Under the pieces are notes generated by a model. It saw nothing but the letters and a program-made list of their open reading frames with translations, was not told where the DNA came from and ran no database searches. A DNA stretch of 64,000 nt. Source: a virus. Positions within the stretch are counted from its first letter, which is position 1. The number at the start of each line of letters is the position of its first letter. The translations under genes and the position numbers were made by a program. The stretch spans positions 1-64,000 of the IMG/VR virus record IMGVR_UViG_3300007513_000015. The stretch is one strand, 5' to 3'. Shown piece by piece: positions 34,401 through 42,889 of this stretch.

Positions 34401-35861
34401 CGACCTGGATTCAATGAATCATTATCAATTCTTCCAACGTTCGGTGCGCCTGGTTATCCGTATCCTGGTGGTTCGCATCCACACTTCTTCAATAATACAG
34501 TTGTTGGACCATTTGCTTGGAATAATGAGATTGAACACGCTGATGGTTTATCAACCACAGAAGCAATGAATCTGATTGATGGTATTGAAGAATCAGTATT
34601 AGTGTATGATTCAATTGAGGGTGCCCACTTCCACGATTATACAATCAAATGGAACGATGTGACAAATAAATTCTATTGTTCAGAATCCACTACTTGGATT
34701 CGTGGTGGTATTGAAGATAATACACAAGACACTTCGAAATATTATACATCTGTTGTAATGAATGAGTCCGAAGGACTTCATTGGCATAACTTGACTGTTG
34801 ACTGGAATCCTAATACCGCTCCAGTTCCTCAACAGACTGGTGGTTCAATCTTTGTAACAAGAACAACAAGCGTTGATGAAGTATTAACTTCTGATCCACA
34901 GATTACAGTACAATCATCATCAACAGAATTAAGTCCTGAAACTACAACATACAATGACACTCCAGAAGCTGGTGATACGACTGTTATCACGACTTATTCT
35001 GATTTGATAACTACTACAACAACAGAAACAGTAACAATCACTACCACTACAACCACTACAACATATTATTCTGATGGAGCAAATCAAGTTGTAGTTGGTG
35101 AACCAGTAATTTCAAATGTTTCTACGCCTACTACAACAACAGAAACAGTAGAAGATTTGACAGAAAGAAAGACATTCGTTAATGGAATTCTTCAGGCGAA
35201 TAACCCGCCTGTTATTTGGATTCAGCCATCATTTATTGATGGAGAAGGTTCACACGACCACTTATTATATGATGGCTGTACACTTGACTCAGAAGGTCAA
35301 TATGCAGGCAGAATCTGTGAACCAATTACACTTTCACAAGCAAATGAATTAATCAATGCTCAGGATATTAATTACGGATTCATTTTCTTCGATTCGCCTA
35401 ATGGGGCTGACGCTCATTATCACGGATATACAATTAAGTTTAATCCTAATATTGGGCCAGATGGTGAGTTTGTTGTAACAGGAATCACTCAGTTTGATAG
35501 AATTCCTGGTACTGGTGAGACTGTACATAAATTCAAGTTGTCTGGTGGTTATCACGATCACGATTATTGGATGAGCGTTTCTGAATACACTTCTCTTCTT
35601 TCTGGAAATCTCGTTATAACTCCTCAGAGAGATATGATTCACGCAACTCAATATACACACGAATTGACAGTTTCACATACGACTGGACAATATAACATTG
35701 TATCACAAACTAGCGACTATGACAATCACAATTTGTTGACATATTTAGGTAGTGTTGCATTAGGTGGAGAATGGACACAAAACTTTGAAGGCGGCGGTGC
35801 AGGCGATCATATACATACTACAATCATTGATGATTCAAATGTGTGGCCTGTCCCAGTATAA
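28413..35861 (+). CDS. 7: Giant gp7-like baseplate wedge protein with embedded PQQ-dependent sugar dehydrogenase-like propeller and HxH modules
   Basis: This 2482-residue protein (T4 gp7: 1032 aa) begins like marine T4-type gp7 (PAKFLSIFVERMVPDYVRED). Residues about 1085-1465 form a glucose/sorbosone dehydrogenase-type beta propeller: LLGIAFHPDY, HNGGELAFGPDD with putative catalytic His1239, YIGLGDGG, FGFRNPWRFSFD with Arg1335, and GGNYGWRVMEAY. These match the active-site His and Arg blocks of soluble PQQ glucose dehydrogenase. His-rich modules (HxH, then DT-x-G, LING, YDSI, HYH) occur at about 730-800, 960-990 and repeatedly from 1635 to the end. Two Cys modules occur at about 345-390 and 840-905. 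A Thr-rich linker lies near 2170-2250. Domain calls are by eye. Confidence 0.8.
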   Translation: MANDNFSKTPAKFLSIFVERMVPDYVREDHPMFITFLRKYFEYLERETDVNGELGEYSQITDLIQNVDIDHALDQFIPEFEKQYLTTTPHTAIDPTVPTTDKAFLAKNIQDVYRQKGTTSALNFLFRRDFNTDVNVIYPKQWLMKSSGSIWYEPKWITVLTDKETTNPESEYYNEIENVHTAETVRTVYNKKVIGQISGATAFIDMDESSATSDYEKLLLTEVSGEFIKGEPIWEDVGTSGQIPYVAVIISEGIETEGECIINGNSWADRWMHITTHPNEVKYIISEGAGAIKGTTSNATAIIEGFNTDWTRFDLKNIDGEFVVGENIFNTAGSIYWENPTSSFCSSSNDYPLFTFDNEIDCVNALHPEGHINESPFFGEPAFLHWFPLAEVTSTIQSVENNILTEGTARPVTREQCNNLLDGSHSKVKTAVWKTNGYWLDSGGFLSSDRKLQDNSYYQDFSYVIKSDVPVQTYREVLKKLVHPVGLKLFAEFSFQSTVDLKVEMPSNYVKLITYIFSYLDVAIDIWDQESEQHGTVGRAHTGFGVYLEDGFDEYVVEIMNMMDNRSALISAESWDNPTDHLSVNFEIDAGRIGTIVKEKLYTISWMNEDVRNSILAWPETTALEFTKQLKVLPIDEFPSATQELEIVDDLYSSTDGRMISAEIWEMSVYKALQKLVEWVDSFMPEADYAPEKSYKYFEANRESNRIHNIYGVTNDVIDTVEIQAFESEHEIHSHGEKNGFAPLVETVITKGLELPEMNVGASAFHVHDFNGEQIKNLIVHGKEATARGLSHQEARDLINRNAFEIPTFYGANLVCGGIMTPPLWGDWVASETDPRYNGIGECFNSQYTNEADCVAFFGDPMFWMNPMCSDQTSPDEATCHTNSQSWGYFTLESLSPLKGHASYFEPGEVVDRQRGRTADPLSRIQARQLIDGDITSVTLYDNIGKLDNGHPIVDEYDVTQGGTITNIHGEITSAHYHEYEVTYDADWENKTDWQNNPLTHGFIYTPVTTWLCFNYQPDKIVDPDSMGGMDFMGNQWPQNVFMEVSDEYVAGFLNNPDVTLQHNQVWSEQLNPNVDWVEIYSSNHIAQIAGTGDTGDLVSATMLTDQVTDIATIEAYPMDSNKVVICDQAGLIYLLDTITGATDGFMDLTSLNLTIGLGPFANYDERGLLGIAFHPDYVNNGKLYVYYMTEQGGTTGAWGYPLSSTVISEFTSADPATHSVDISTERVLMTIPQPDFNHNGGELAFGPDDMLYIGLGDGGSAGDTSPLTGHGGHGNYGNAQNPTNLLGCILRIDPTEDTVNNLPYTIPVDNPFTASIYGPDSVAYRPEIFAFGFRNPWRFSFDNTGRLWCADVGQDKFEEINIVESGGNYGWRVMEAYHYYEEQQPIIDQIAIDLGYTTTNEYLNDLKQPIHEYSHGTGISVCGGFVYRGTAMPELVGKYIFGDWSTTWEGTSGHLYTLEENNEGLSAHFIVLPNPTNGSTHSHTLTLTAAHVQFLQANPGSPVVVTQTDSVHSEFYVHTFTMIWSTADNQFHLVGQTNPEGHDILEFDKWSDDFAYIRKPLSFWDPVTEVVTLTTYDESLLTIGEDTDGELYFSTRGGIDTAQGTGPNNTNIYKLTETYSSVDIPNAPAQIPATEVAHVHGYKVTYDNENMFQVEEISDIEMQDWDEFWPIWSLNDPASHIHPVITSWTGVTDKDTIIGSSAGWYYNEENDIWEPYDTGADTPWTPETDDGPTTFYIENAPIVNILGANEYGENTHIHYFDSSQLDTLGANSDRLATPLTRIQAQELANGVVNEVIIYSSIINSGNRLHYHKYKILWNLSTQQFIANEIGEFWDEYNTGEYTMVTEDTRTHEHTLTVDGLTTHLGWNGTPLHSAPDVTLANAHDWDNLEGSEIDHLHSFNNTTLDTIGVNAGRQSLPITDEQATDLINGDSAEIMIYSSIANGDHYHGIRVTYDSDSLSFIAQDVEKWESTDGAQFFNTTPRSHAHATSVSNVISRPGFNESLSILPTFGAPGYPYPGGSHPHFFNNTVVGPFAWNNEIEHADGLSTTEAMNLIDGIEESVLVYDSIEGAHFHDYTIKWNDVTNKFYCSESTTWIRGGIEDNTQDTSKYYTSVVMNESEGLHWHNLTVDWNPNTAPVPQQTGGSIFVTRTTSVDEVLTSDPQITVQSSSTELSPETTTYNDTPEAGDTTVITTYSDLITTTTTETVTITTTTTTTTYYSDGANQVVVGEPVISNVSTPTTTTETVEDLTERKTFVNGILQANNPPVIWIQPSFIDGEGSHDHLLYDGCTLDSEGQYAGRICEPITLSQANELINAQDINYGFIFFDSPNGADAHYHGYTIKFNPNIGPDGEFVVTGITQFDRIPGTGETVHKFKLSGGYHDHDYWMSVSEYTSLLSGNLVITPQRDMIHATQYTHELTVSHTTGQYNIVSQTSDYDNHNLLTYLGSVALGGEWTQNFEGGGAGDHIHTTIIDDSNVWPVPV

Positions 35862-35885
35862 TGTAACGATAATTATTTTTAGATG

Positions 35886-35893
35886 TATAAATA
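35886..35893 (+). promoter_or_regulatory. T4-type late promoter for gp8
   Basis: Exact TATAAATA, with predicted start near 35900 and AAGGAG before the gp8 ATG at 35944. Confidence 0.72.
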
Positions 35894-35943
35894 GTTCTGA
35901 TTATTTAATCAAATATATTAAAAAACTTTAAGGAGTATTCAAA

Positions 35944-36954
35944 ATGGGTGCAATTGTAACCAGTAAATTTAGAACACAGAACTTGATGGTATTTATTGAC
36001 CAGTTCAAAACTACTGGTTCTGTTGATGATAACTTCCTGTATCTAGGCTTCGGACGTTCACAAGCGTGGGCTGATGATGCTCAAGGAAATGACGAATCTT
36101 CAGGTAACTTCACATTACCTGATCCACTTGATGAAGATGAAGGACAATATTGGGCTGACATTGTTGGCGCAAAGCGTATTCAGAATGATGATATATCACC
36201 TGTACTTCCACGTGTTGACTGGGAAGGCGGTGATACTTTAGCATTCGATGGTGATACTACTAATGGTATTGTAGGTATCGCTGAGCCCGGTCGTTCTTTC
36301 GTTTCAAAGACTGGATATCATTCAGTTATAATGAATTCAGAGTATCGTGTTTATATGTGTACTGGTGAACCTACTGGTGGTAAGTGTTATATTGGTGGTG
36401 TATTTGATGGTGGTACTGCTACTTCACGTACAACTTGTGAGAACACTACTGGTGGATTATGGCTACCTACTGGTGCTTCTGAGGAACCAACTGGATTTAC
36501 AGGTGATGCGGCAGGACTAACTTCACAAGCAATTACTACTGCTGATGGTTATGTGTGGACTTTCCTTTATAAGCTAGAATTGAATGATATTATTAACTCA
36601 ACTACAAATGACTGGATGCCTGTTATTTCTGGTACTGGTGTTCTTTCTGGTTCTGAGCAATCAAACTTTGGTGATGTTGATGCTATCTTTACGGCAAAAT
36701 GTCATCACGGTTTGATTCACGTTCGACTAGAAACTTCTGATGGATTCCCAGAAAATGATGACTTCCGTCAAATTGGTCTGTTACGTAATCCTGAATTGGC
36801 GGGCGGTGGAACAAAGGCACAATCTGCGGTATATGCTGATGCTGTTACATCACTTGAACAAGATTCAGGACAGTTAATTTATCTTGAGAATCGCCGTGCG
36901 ATTACTCGTGCTTCTGATCAGATTGAAGATTTGAAACTTGTAGTTGAATTCTAA
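35944..36954 (+). CDS. 8: Baseplate wedge protein gp8
   Basis: The 336-residue protein (T4 gp8: 334 aa) matches gp8 at its N-terminus: GAIVTSKFRTQNLMVFIDQF, then YLGFGRSQAWADD, and in the middle AITTADGYVWTFLYKLELND. The wedge homodimer links gp6, gp7 and gp10. An unusual insert with four Cys (about residues 139-175: CTGEPTGGKC, then TTCENTTGGLW) carries the Cys module found in the other virion proteins here. Own late promoter upstream; a long inverted repeat follows. Confidence 0.9.
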   Translation: MGAIVTSKFRTQNLMVFIDQFKTTGSVDDNFLYLGFGRSQAWADDAQGNDESSGNFTLPDPLDEDEGQYWADIVGAKRIQNDDISPVLPRVDWEGGDTLAFDGDTTNGIVGIAEPGRSFVSKTGYHSVIMNSEYRVYMCTGEPTGGKCYIGGVFDGGTATSRTTCENTTGGLWLPTGASEEPTGFTGDAAGLTSQAITTADGYVWTFLYKLELNDIINSTTNDWMPVISGTGVLSGSEQSNFGDVDAIFTAKCHHGLIHVRLETSDGFPENDDFRQIGLLRNPELAGGGTKAQSAVYADAVTSLEQDSGQLIYLENRRAITRASDQIEDLKLVVEF

Positions 36955-36973
36955 ATCTGTAAAAGCTATACTG

Positions 36974-37019
36974 AATATCCCTATTCTGTATATAAGATAA
37001 ATATACGAATAGGGATATT
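36974..37019. repeat. 13-bp inverted repeat between gp8 and the DUF4815-like gene
   Basis: AATATCCCTATTC (36974-36986) and GAATAGGGATATT (37007-37019) are perfect inverted copies around a 20-base AT-rich loop containing GATAAATA, one base off the late promoter consensus. No T-run follows, so it is not a classic terminator. It may shape mRNA processing or stability. Confidence 0.7.
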
Positions 37020-37047
37020 TCATAAGAACAAACTGTAGGATAAGATA

Positions 37048-40000
37048 ATGGCGTATAATTTTAACACTTCACCATACTATGACGATTTTAATGCAGATGA
37101 TAGATTTCTAAGGATTCTATTCAATCCAGGTCGTGCTGTCCAGGCAAGAGAATTAACGCAAATTCAATCCATTCTACAGAATCAATTGCAGTCAGGCGCC
37201 AACCATATTTGGAAGAACGGTACTCCAGTAATTGGTGGTGAAGTATCAATTAATACAAGAGAATGGTTACAATTAGCTGATGTTGATTCGACCTGGTTGA
37301 ATCGTGTTGTTTATGGAGAAACATCAAACGCGGTTGCGATAATTGAGCAACTACACGATGATGAAACTCAGCCAATTTATTATTATAGAGTTCTTTCAGG
37401 AAATTTTGCTGATACTGAAAATCTACATACATATGATACGGTTTGTGATGGTGGTTTCGATGAATCTGGTAATTGCGCGGACAACTCTTGGTATGATGCT
37501 ACTCAAGCATACAAAGCGGGTGTTATTACAGCAAAGGGTCAAGGTCTTGAAGCTAAAGTTGGGAATGGAATATACTGGTTGGATGGATTTTTCACTCCAG
37601 TATTAGAACAAACAATTTTTCTTTCTCCAACCTCTCCAACACCAACAACAAAAGTTGGTTTTGATATTGGAGAGAATATCATTGAATCTACAACTGATCC
37701 GAGACTTCTTGATCCTGCTTCAGGATTCTATAATCAGAATGCTCCTGGTGCAGACAGATATCAAATTGCTTTAACCTTAGTAAAAGAAGAGGATTCTGCT
37801 GAATCTAATAAATGGATTTGGTTGATGGACATTTCTGAAGGTAAAATCACAACTACATTTGAATCAACTACATATTCCCTTCTAGCAAATGAATTGGCAC
37901 AGCGTACATATGATGAGAGTGGTAACTATACACTAAATCCATTCCCATTAGAGATGAAAGAGAGTGCTGATTCTAGTAAATTTATAATTAAAGTAGAACC
38001 ATCAAAAGCATATATTAATGGCCATTCTCACGAATTATTAGTTCCTACTGAACTTGAATCTAATAGAGCAAGAACATCAAGGCACGTGGCAAATGACCAC
38101 ATCACTCCTGAATTTGGTCCATATTTTGAGATTGAAAGTGTTAATGATTTACACGGTGTATTTAATGTAGTTAATAAGGAATATGTTAATTTTGTAACTG
38201 ATGAAAATTATACTTCTGCTATTGCGAATCCAACAACTGTAGGTCAGAAACAAAGAATTACCCACGTTACTAAAGAGGATACCTCTTTTAGAATCTATGT
38301 TGAAAATGATGATGGTTTAGATGCTATTTCACCAGCACGTTATATTGTTTCAGAAAGTGATCCTGATGTATATGCTAAACTATATCGTCCAACGGGAGTA
38401 GCAACCCGCAATGGGGTTAATTATCCTTGGATATATAAAATGACGGATATTGTTTCGTCTGTTACTCTTGGACAGGTAACATTCTCAACACAAAAGAATT
38501 TCAGTGCAACATTAACCTCTGATACTGCTTCTGTTCCTGCTGTATTTAATGATATGCATTGGGAACGTGTTTTATACATTTTCGATGATACTACAGGAAG
38601 TATTATTCCTAAATCTGGCACGGTCGCTTCTGGTGATATGTGGACTGCTGACTTATCAGGAAACACAAACGCTATTATTAATATAGTTGACCAGGATGGT
38701 AATGTTAGCACTAATTTAAGTGGACACCATATTAGCATTATGGCTGATATGTATATGAGTAATGCCCAGTGGAGGTCAATTGGTCAAGATGCTGCCGCAT
38801 CTGGTGACTTCATTCTTTCCGATGAAGTGTTGACTCTTCCACACGGTGTAACTAAAATTGTTTCTGTAATTGCTCCTGATACAACAAATGTTACTAACTC
38901 TTTCACTTTCCTTTATGGTGAGACTGACACCACATATGGCAATGCCACACTCACTTGGACAGATACAGTAAACGCCTCTCAACCGGGCACATATACAGTT
39001 ACATATGAAGTATATAACTTCGGCAACATCACAACAGCAAACTATTTCGCTGTAAACTCATATACTGATGCTGGTTTATCATATGAGATTATTCCTGCAT
39101 ATAGAGGAAATGTTAATCAGGAAATTTTTTCACTAGCAGATACACTTGATTTCAGAACATCGGAGGATGATTATGCTGTGGGTACATATTTACCACTTCC
39201 TTCATCTAATATTTCTGTTTCATATGACTACTATCTTCCTAGAAAGGATAGACTTGTAATTGATGATGATGGTATTATTTCAATCAAAGAGGGATTCCCT
39301 TCTGATGATCCGATTCTTCCTACAGAAGAACCAAATGAAATGACACTATATACAATGTTTGTTCCTGCTTATACATTTGAACATAAAAATGTTAATGTCA
39401 CTCACGTTAAAAACAAACGATACACAATGCAGGATATTCGAGGCATTGAGAATAGACTTGATAAATTAGAATATTACACCGCACTAAATCTACTAGAACA
39501 AGAAACTGCGGCGATGCAGGTTATTGATGAGAGTGGTTTAATGCGTTATAAGAATGGTATGCTAGTGGATCCATTCGTAGACCACGGCATTGGTGATATC
39601 AATGATGAAGAATACTATGTTTCGATTTATCCAGAAGCAGGTATTTGCACAACTCCATTTGAAATGAGTGGTCTTGATTTTGAGGGTGGTGTTGTCTCTG
39701 GAATGAGAAAGAATAACATTACATATACACTTGATTTTGATATTATCGAGAGTTGGATTTCTCAACCATATGGTTCACAAGTTATCAATCTAAATCCTTA
39801 CGCAAGAAAATCTTGGGTTGGATTCGTAACACTTACTCCTTCAACTGATACTTGGTTTGAAGAAGAATATATGCCTGATGTTATTATTCAAAATGAAAAT
39901 AATAATGCAGTTCTACAACAAGTAGAGACTTATGGCACTCAAACTCGCTGGGGTAATTGGCAGACAACTTGGAGTGGTTGGAGAGATACTGGCGGAAGAT

Positions 40001-42456
40001 TTGGAGTAACCAGTGGTGCAGAACAAACATTCGGCGGTTGGGGTGGTGCTGGTACAGCAAGAAGAGTTTTCAATGGAACCCAAGGAAGACTTGGTCGTCA
40101 ATCAGGCGGTATCTCAAGACAGGTTAGTGTTTGGAGAACTATTGTTAATAGAGAAAGATGGCAACAGGCTCAGCAACAGCAAAGTTCTCAAGTTCGTACA
40201 GGTGAAAGAAGTTGGATGGAAACCAATGATATCAGAACAGAAGTTGGTGACCGTTTAGTTGATACTTCTGCTATTCCTTGGATGAGATCAATACCTATCA
40301 CAGTGGAAGCAGATAAATTACGACCTAATACTGTAATACATTTTAAATTTGACGGTGTCGATGTTGATGCTTATATGACTCCTGAAGGCGGTTCAATGGG
40401 TGATGCTGTTTCTACGGATTCTATGGGACGATTAAGAAATACTATATTCACTGTTCCTTCCGAAGGTTCCGATGGCGTTAGATTTAGAACTGGCACAAAA
40501 ATACTTGATATGAAAGATTCATATGAGTCTGATATGACGACTCAAGCAATTGCACCATTCACCTCTGCTGGAACACTTCACACCAGACAAAAAGATATTC
40601 TTTCGACTCTCGAATCATATACAGTCACAGAATCTATTAGAGATGATAGATCAATCCTTGGACCACGCAGAACTGTTTCGAGAAGTAGAGTAATTAATTC
40701 CTCTACATCAAGGATGAATGTTTCGTTGTGGTATGATCCAGTAGCAGAATCATTCCTTGTTAATGATATGGAGGGCGGGGTATTTATTGATTCAATTGAT
40801 CTTTACTTCTGGTCAAAAGATGACGAATCAACTCCAGTTCGTGTTGAACTTCGTACAATGGAGAATGGATATCCTACGGCTTCTGAAATCCCATTGGCTT
40901 CTTCTATGCTATATCCTGAAGATGTTGTAACAGCTTCAAATGGTACTGCTAATACTCGTTTCACCTTTGCTGATCCAATTTATCTAATGAACGGCACAGA
41001 ATATTGTTTCGTTGTTATTTCCGATTCACTTAAATACAATTTGTTTATTTCAGAATTAGGAGAAACAGATTTAGCGACAGGAGAGTATATATCTTCACAA
41101 CCTTATCTTGGTTCAATGTTCACTTCACAGAATAACACAACTTGGACTGCCGAACAAAATAAAGATGTTAAGTTCCGGATTAACAGGTGTGATTTTGATA
41201 CTGGTTCCGAAGGAACCATTCAATTGAATATGAAGGGATTTGATGGAACTAAAAAGATTACCAGTTTTACGCCAAACTTCCAGCCTATGGTTCTAACTGG
41301 AACTGATTTCACTCTTGAAGGAATTATTAACGGTAATACGAATAATACTATTACCGGTATTCTTGATAACGAGAACGAGTTCCTTGAACAACAAGAAACT
41401 ATTGATGGATCTCATACAATTGAAGGTGGTTATCAATATACCCCAATTTCTTATATAGCAACTGTTTCTTCTGAAAACTCAAATATATCTCCCGTTATTA
41501 ACACAGAGAGAATGGGCACTATTATTCAAAACAATGTTGTTTTTGATAATGCAACTGAGGAAAAGAATCAGAAAGGTGTTTATCTTTCTAAAGATATTAA
41601 ACTCTCAAATCCAGCAATGGATTTAGTTATGTGGCTGTCTATTCAAGCAGTTCCTAATACATATATTAAAGTGTTCTATGACACAGGTAAAGTGATTCCG
41701 CGTTATATTACTACTAAATCCTATACAAACACGATTACACACGGTGATTATAATGTGAATGATTTTGAGGAAGAATATGCTTATGTATATCCTGCTGGAA
41801 CTAATAGTCCTGAGAATACAATCACTAATAATGGCCAAGGTATTGCGTCTTGGACTGGTGTGATTGGATCCACACCTGCTTCTACTCACGTTTCAACAGC
41901 ATATGTTGATGGTGATGATAATCCAGATAATACAACTATGATGCATATTGCTGATATATCTAATATGAAGAGTATTGTTAAGTCTTGTTTCATTTCAAGA
42001 TATGACCTTGATACTGTAACTGCTGATGTTACAAGTGCTGGTATTGGTACTGATATCTCTAATTATGAAGTTGGAGATATTTGGTTCGGTATTTGGGATA
42101 ATGACTTGGATAGAAAGTTCTATCGTAAAATTCTGATGGCGGATGGTTCTATGAGTAAGGAAGAAGTTCCTGTTCTTGAAATTGATTCTGAGGTTCCAGA
42201 AGAGCATCCTGATTTTGGTATTAATCTTGCTGTTATTGAAGAAGATGCAGTCACTTGGAGAGAAATGAAAGACTCAGGTACAGGTATTACAAACTCTTCT
42301 ATTGTTACTGATATGGAGTTTGTTGAACATACTTTCTCTCCATTGAAGAAAATTGTTGATGAGTTTGATCACTTTAGAGTTAAGATTGAACTTCACACAA
42401 CTAATCCAGTTTATCTTCCTGCTGTACGTGAATTACGTGTAATGGCAGTAACATAG
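37048..42456 (+). CDS. Giant baseplate/tail structural protein with DUF4815-like N-terminus
   Basis: The 1802-residue protein starts with the block known from DUF4815 structural proteins of marine T4-like phages: NFNTSPYYDDFNADDRFLRI, LFNPGRAVQARELTQIQSIL and QNQLQSGANHIWKNG. A Cys module occurs near residues 131-150 (CDGGFDESGNCADNSW). Residues around 955-1060 are Gln/Arg/Gly-rich. The C-terminal third consists of beta-rich repeats ending LHTTNPVYLPAVRELRV. Its position after gp8 matches the gp9-gp10 region of T4, so a role at the baseplate periphery or fibre attachment is likely. T4 equivalence is not certain. Confidence 0.78.
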   Translation: MAYNFNTSPYYDDFNADDRFLRILFNPGRAVQARELTQIQSILQNQLQSGANHIWKNGTPVIGGEVSINTREWLQLADVDSTWLNRVVYGETSNAVAIIEQLHDDETQPIYYYRVLSGNFADTENLHTYDTVCDGGFDESGNCADNSWYDATQAYKAGVITAKGQGLEAKVGNGIYWLDGFFTPVLEQTIFLSPTSPTPTTKVGFDIGENIIESTTDPRLLDPASGFYNQNAPGADRYQIALTLVKEEDSAESNKWIWLMDISEGKITTTFESTTYSLLANELAQRTYDESGNYTLNPFPLEMKESADSSKFIIKVEPSKAYINGHSHELLVPTELESNRARTSRHVANDHITPEFGPYFEIESVNDLHGVFNVVNKEYVNFVTDENYTSAIANPTTVGQKQRITHVTKEDTSFRIYVENDDGLDAISPARYIVSESDPDVYAKLYRPTGVATRNGVNYPWIYKMTDIVSSVTLGQVTFSTQKNFSATLTSDTASVPAVFNDMHWERVLYIFDDTTGSIIPKSGTVASGDMWTADLSGNTNAIINIVDQDGNVSTNLSGHHISIMADMYMSNAQWRSIGQDAAASGDFILSDEVLTLPHGVTKIVSVIAPDTTNVTNSFTFLYGETDTTYGNATLTWTDTVNASQPGTYTVTYEVYNFGNITTANYFAVNSYTDAGLSYEIIPAYRGNVNQEIFSLADTLDFRTSEDDYAVGTYLPLPSSNISVSYDYYLPRKDRLVIDDDGIISIKEGFPSDDPILPTEEPNEMTLYTMFVPAYTFEHKNVNVTHVKNKRYTMQDIRGIENRLDKLEYYTALNLLEQETAAMQVIDESGLMRYKNGMLVDPFVDHGIGDINDEEYYVSIYPEAGICTTPFEMSGLDFEGGVVSGMRKNNITYTLDFDIIESWISQPYGSQVINLNPYARKSWVGFVTLTPSTDTWFEEEYMPDVIIQNENNNAVLQQVETYGTQTRWGNWQTTWSGWRDTGGRFGVTSGAEQTFGGWGGAGTARRVFNGTQGRLGRQSGGISRQVSVWRTIVNRERWQQAQQQQSSQVRTGERSWMETNDIRTEVGDRLVDTSAIPWMRSIPITVEADKLRPNTVIHFKFDGVDVDAYMTPEGGSMGDAVSTDSMGRLRNTIFTVPSEGSDGVRFRTGTKILDMKDSYESDMTTQAIAPFTSAGTLHTRQKDILSTLESYTVTESIRDDRSILGPRRTVSRSRVINSSTSRMNVSLWYDPVAESFLVNDMEGGVFIDSIDLYFWSKDDESTPVRVELRTMENGYPTASEIPLASSMLYPEDVVTASNGTANTRFTFADPIYLMNGTEYCFVVISDSLKYNLFISELGETDLATGEYISSQPYLGSMFTSQNNTTWTAEQNKDVKFRINRCDFDTGSEGTIQLNMKGFDGTKKITSFTPNFQPMVLTGTDFTLEGIINGNTNNTITGILDNENEFLEQQETIDGSHTIEGGYQYTPISYIATVSSENSNISPVINTERMGTIIQNNVVFDNATEEKNQKGVYLSKDIKLSNPAMDLVMWLSIQAVPNTYIKVFYDTGKVIPRYITTKSYTNTITHGDYNVNDFEEEYAYVYPAGTNSPENTITNNGQGIASWTGVIGSTPASTHVSTAYVDGDDNPDNTTMMHIADISNMKSIVKSCFISRYDLDTVTADVTSAGIGTDISNYEVGDIWFGIWDNDLDRKFYRKILMADGSMSKEEVPVLEIDSEVPEEHPDFGINLAVIEEDAVTWREMKDSGTGITNSSIVTDMEFVEHTFSPLKKIVDEFDHFRVKIELHTTNPVYLPAVRELRVMAVT

Positions 42457-42465
42457 GAGAATAAA

Positions 42466-42675
42466 GTGAAAGAACTAAATTACACCAAAGATAGAAAAAC
42501 AGGTGCTGTTATCTTCAATGATGTGGATGCTTATGCTCAAAGAAAAAAAGTAATTGAGAAACAGAAAATCACTAAGGCTGTAGAGAAAGATTCTAAAAAA
42601 GTTATAAATAGTCTTAGAAATGAAATTAATGGGCTGAAACAACTCCTAAAAGGTTTGATTGAAAATCAAGGATAA
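42466..42675 (+). CDS. Small coiled-coil structural-operon protein (69 aa)
   Basis: The 69-residue protein has a GTG start with AGGAG ten bases upstream. It is basic in the middle and ends with a heptad-like helix (INSLRNEINGLKQLLKGLIE), typical of short oligomerising proteins in T4-like marine structural operons. Its last 73 bases contain a TATAAATA that may drive the genes downstream. The function is unknown. Confidence 0.65.
   Translation: MKELNYTKDRKTGAVIFNDVDAYAQRKKVIEKQKITKAVEKDSKKVINSLRNEINGLKQLLKGLIENQG
42603..42610 (+). promoter_or_regulatory. Possible late promoter inside the small coiled-coil gene
   Basis: Exact TATAAATA, 70 bases upstream of the ATG at 42680. Being inside a coding region it could be chance, but it would serve the giant gene at 42890. 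Confidence 0.45.
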
Positions 42676-42679
42676 TTCT

Positions 42680-42871
42680 ATGATTGGAACTACTGAAATA
42701 CCATACGTAAGAAAGGACGAAACTTTCAAAACTTGGCGTGAACGTACAAATCAAATGATTCAGCAACAAAATAATTTCGTTAGAATGCAGGAATTTGAGA
42801 TGCTGGGAGTAAGTGATCCATATGTTACTACTTCAATGCAGTTAAATTACGCAAGTGAAACAACTGATTAA
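42680..42871 (+). CDS. Small structural-operon protein (63 aa)
   Basis: The ATG at 42680 is chosen over an upstream in-frame ATG at 42659 because AAGGA precedes it and it avoids overlapping the previous gene. The 63-residue product (MIGTTEIPYVRKDETFKTWR) is probably a helical adaptor; small proteins with an R-K-x-E-T-F-x-x-W-R block occur at this position in other marine T4-like phages (from memory). Function unknown. Confidence 0.62.
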   Translation: MIGTTEIPYVRKDETFKTWRERTNQMIQQQNNFVRMQEFEMLGVSDPYVTTSMQLNYASETTD

Positions 42872-42889
42872 TATTTAGGAAGAATAATA

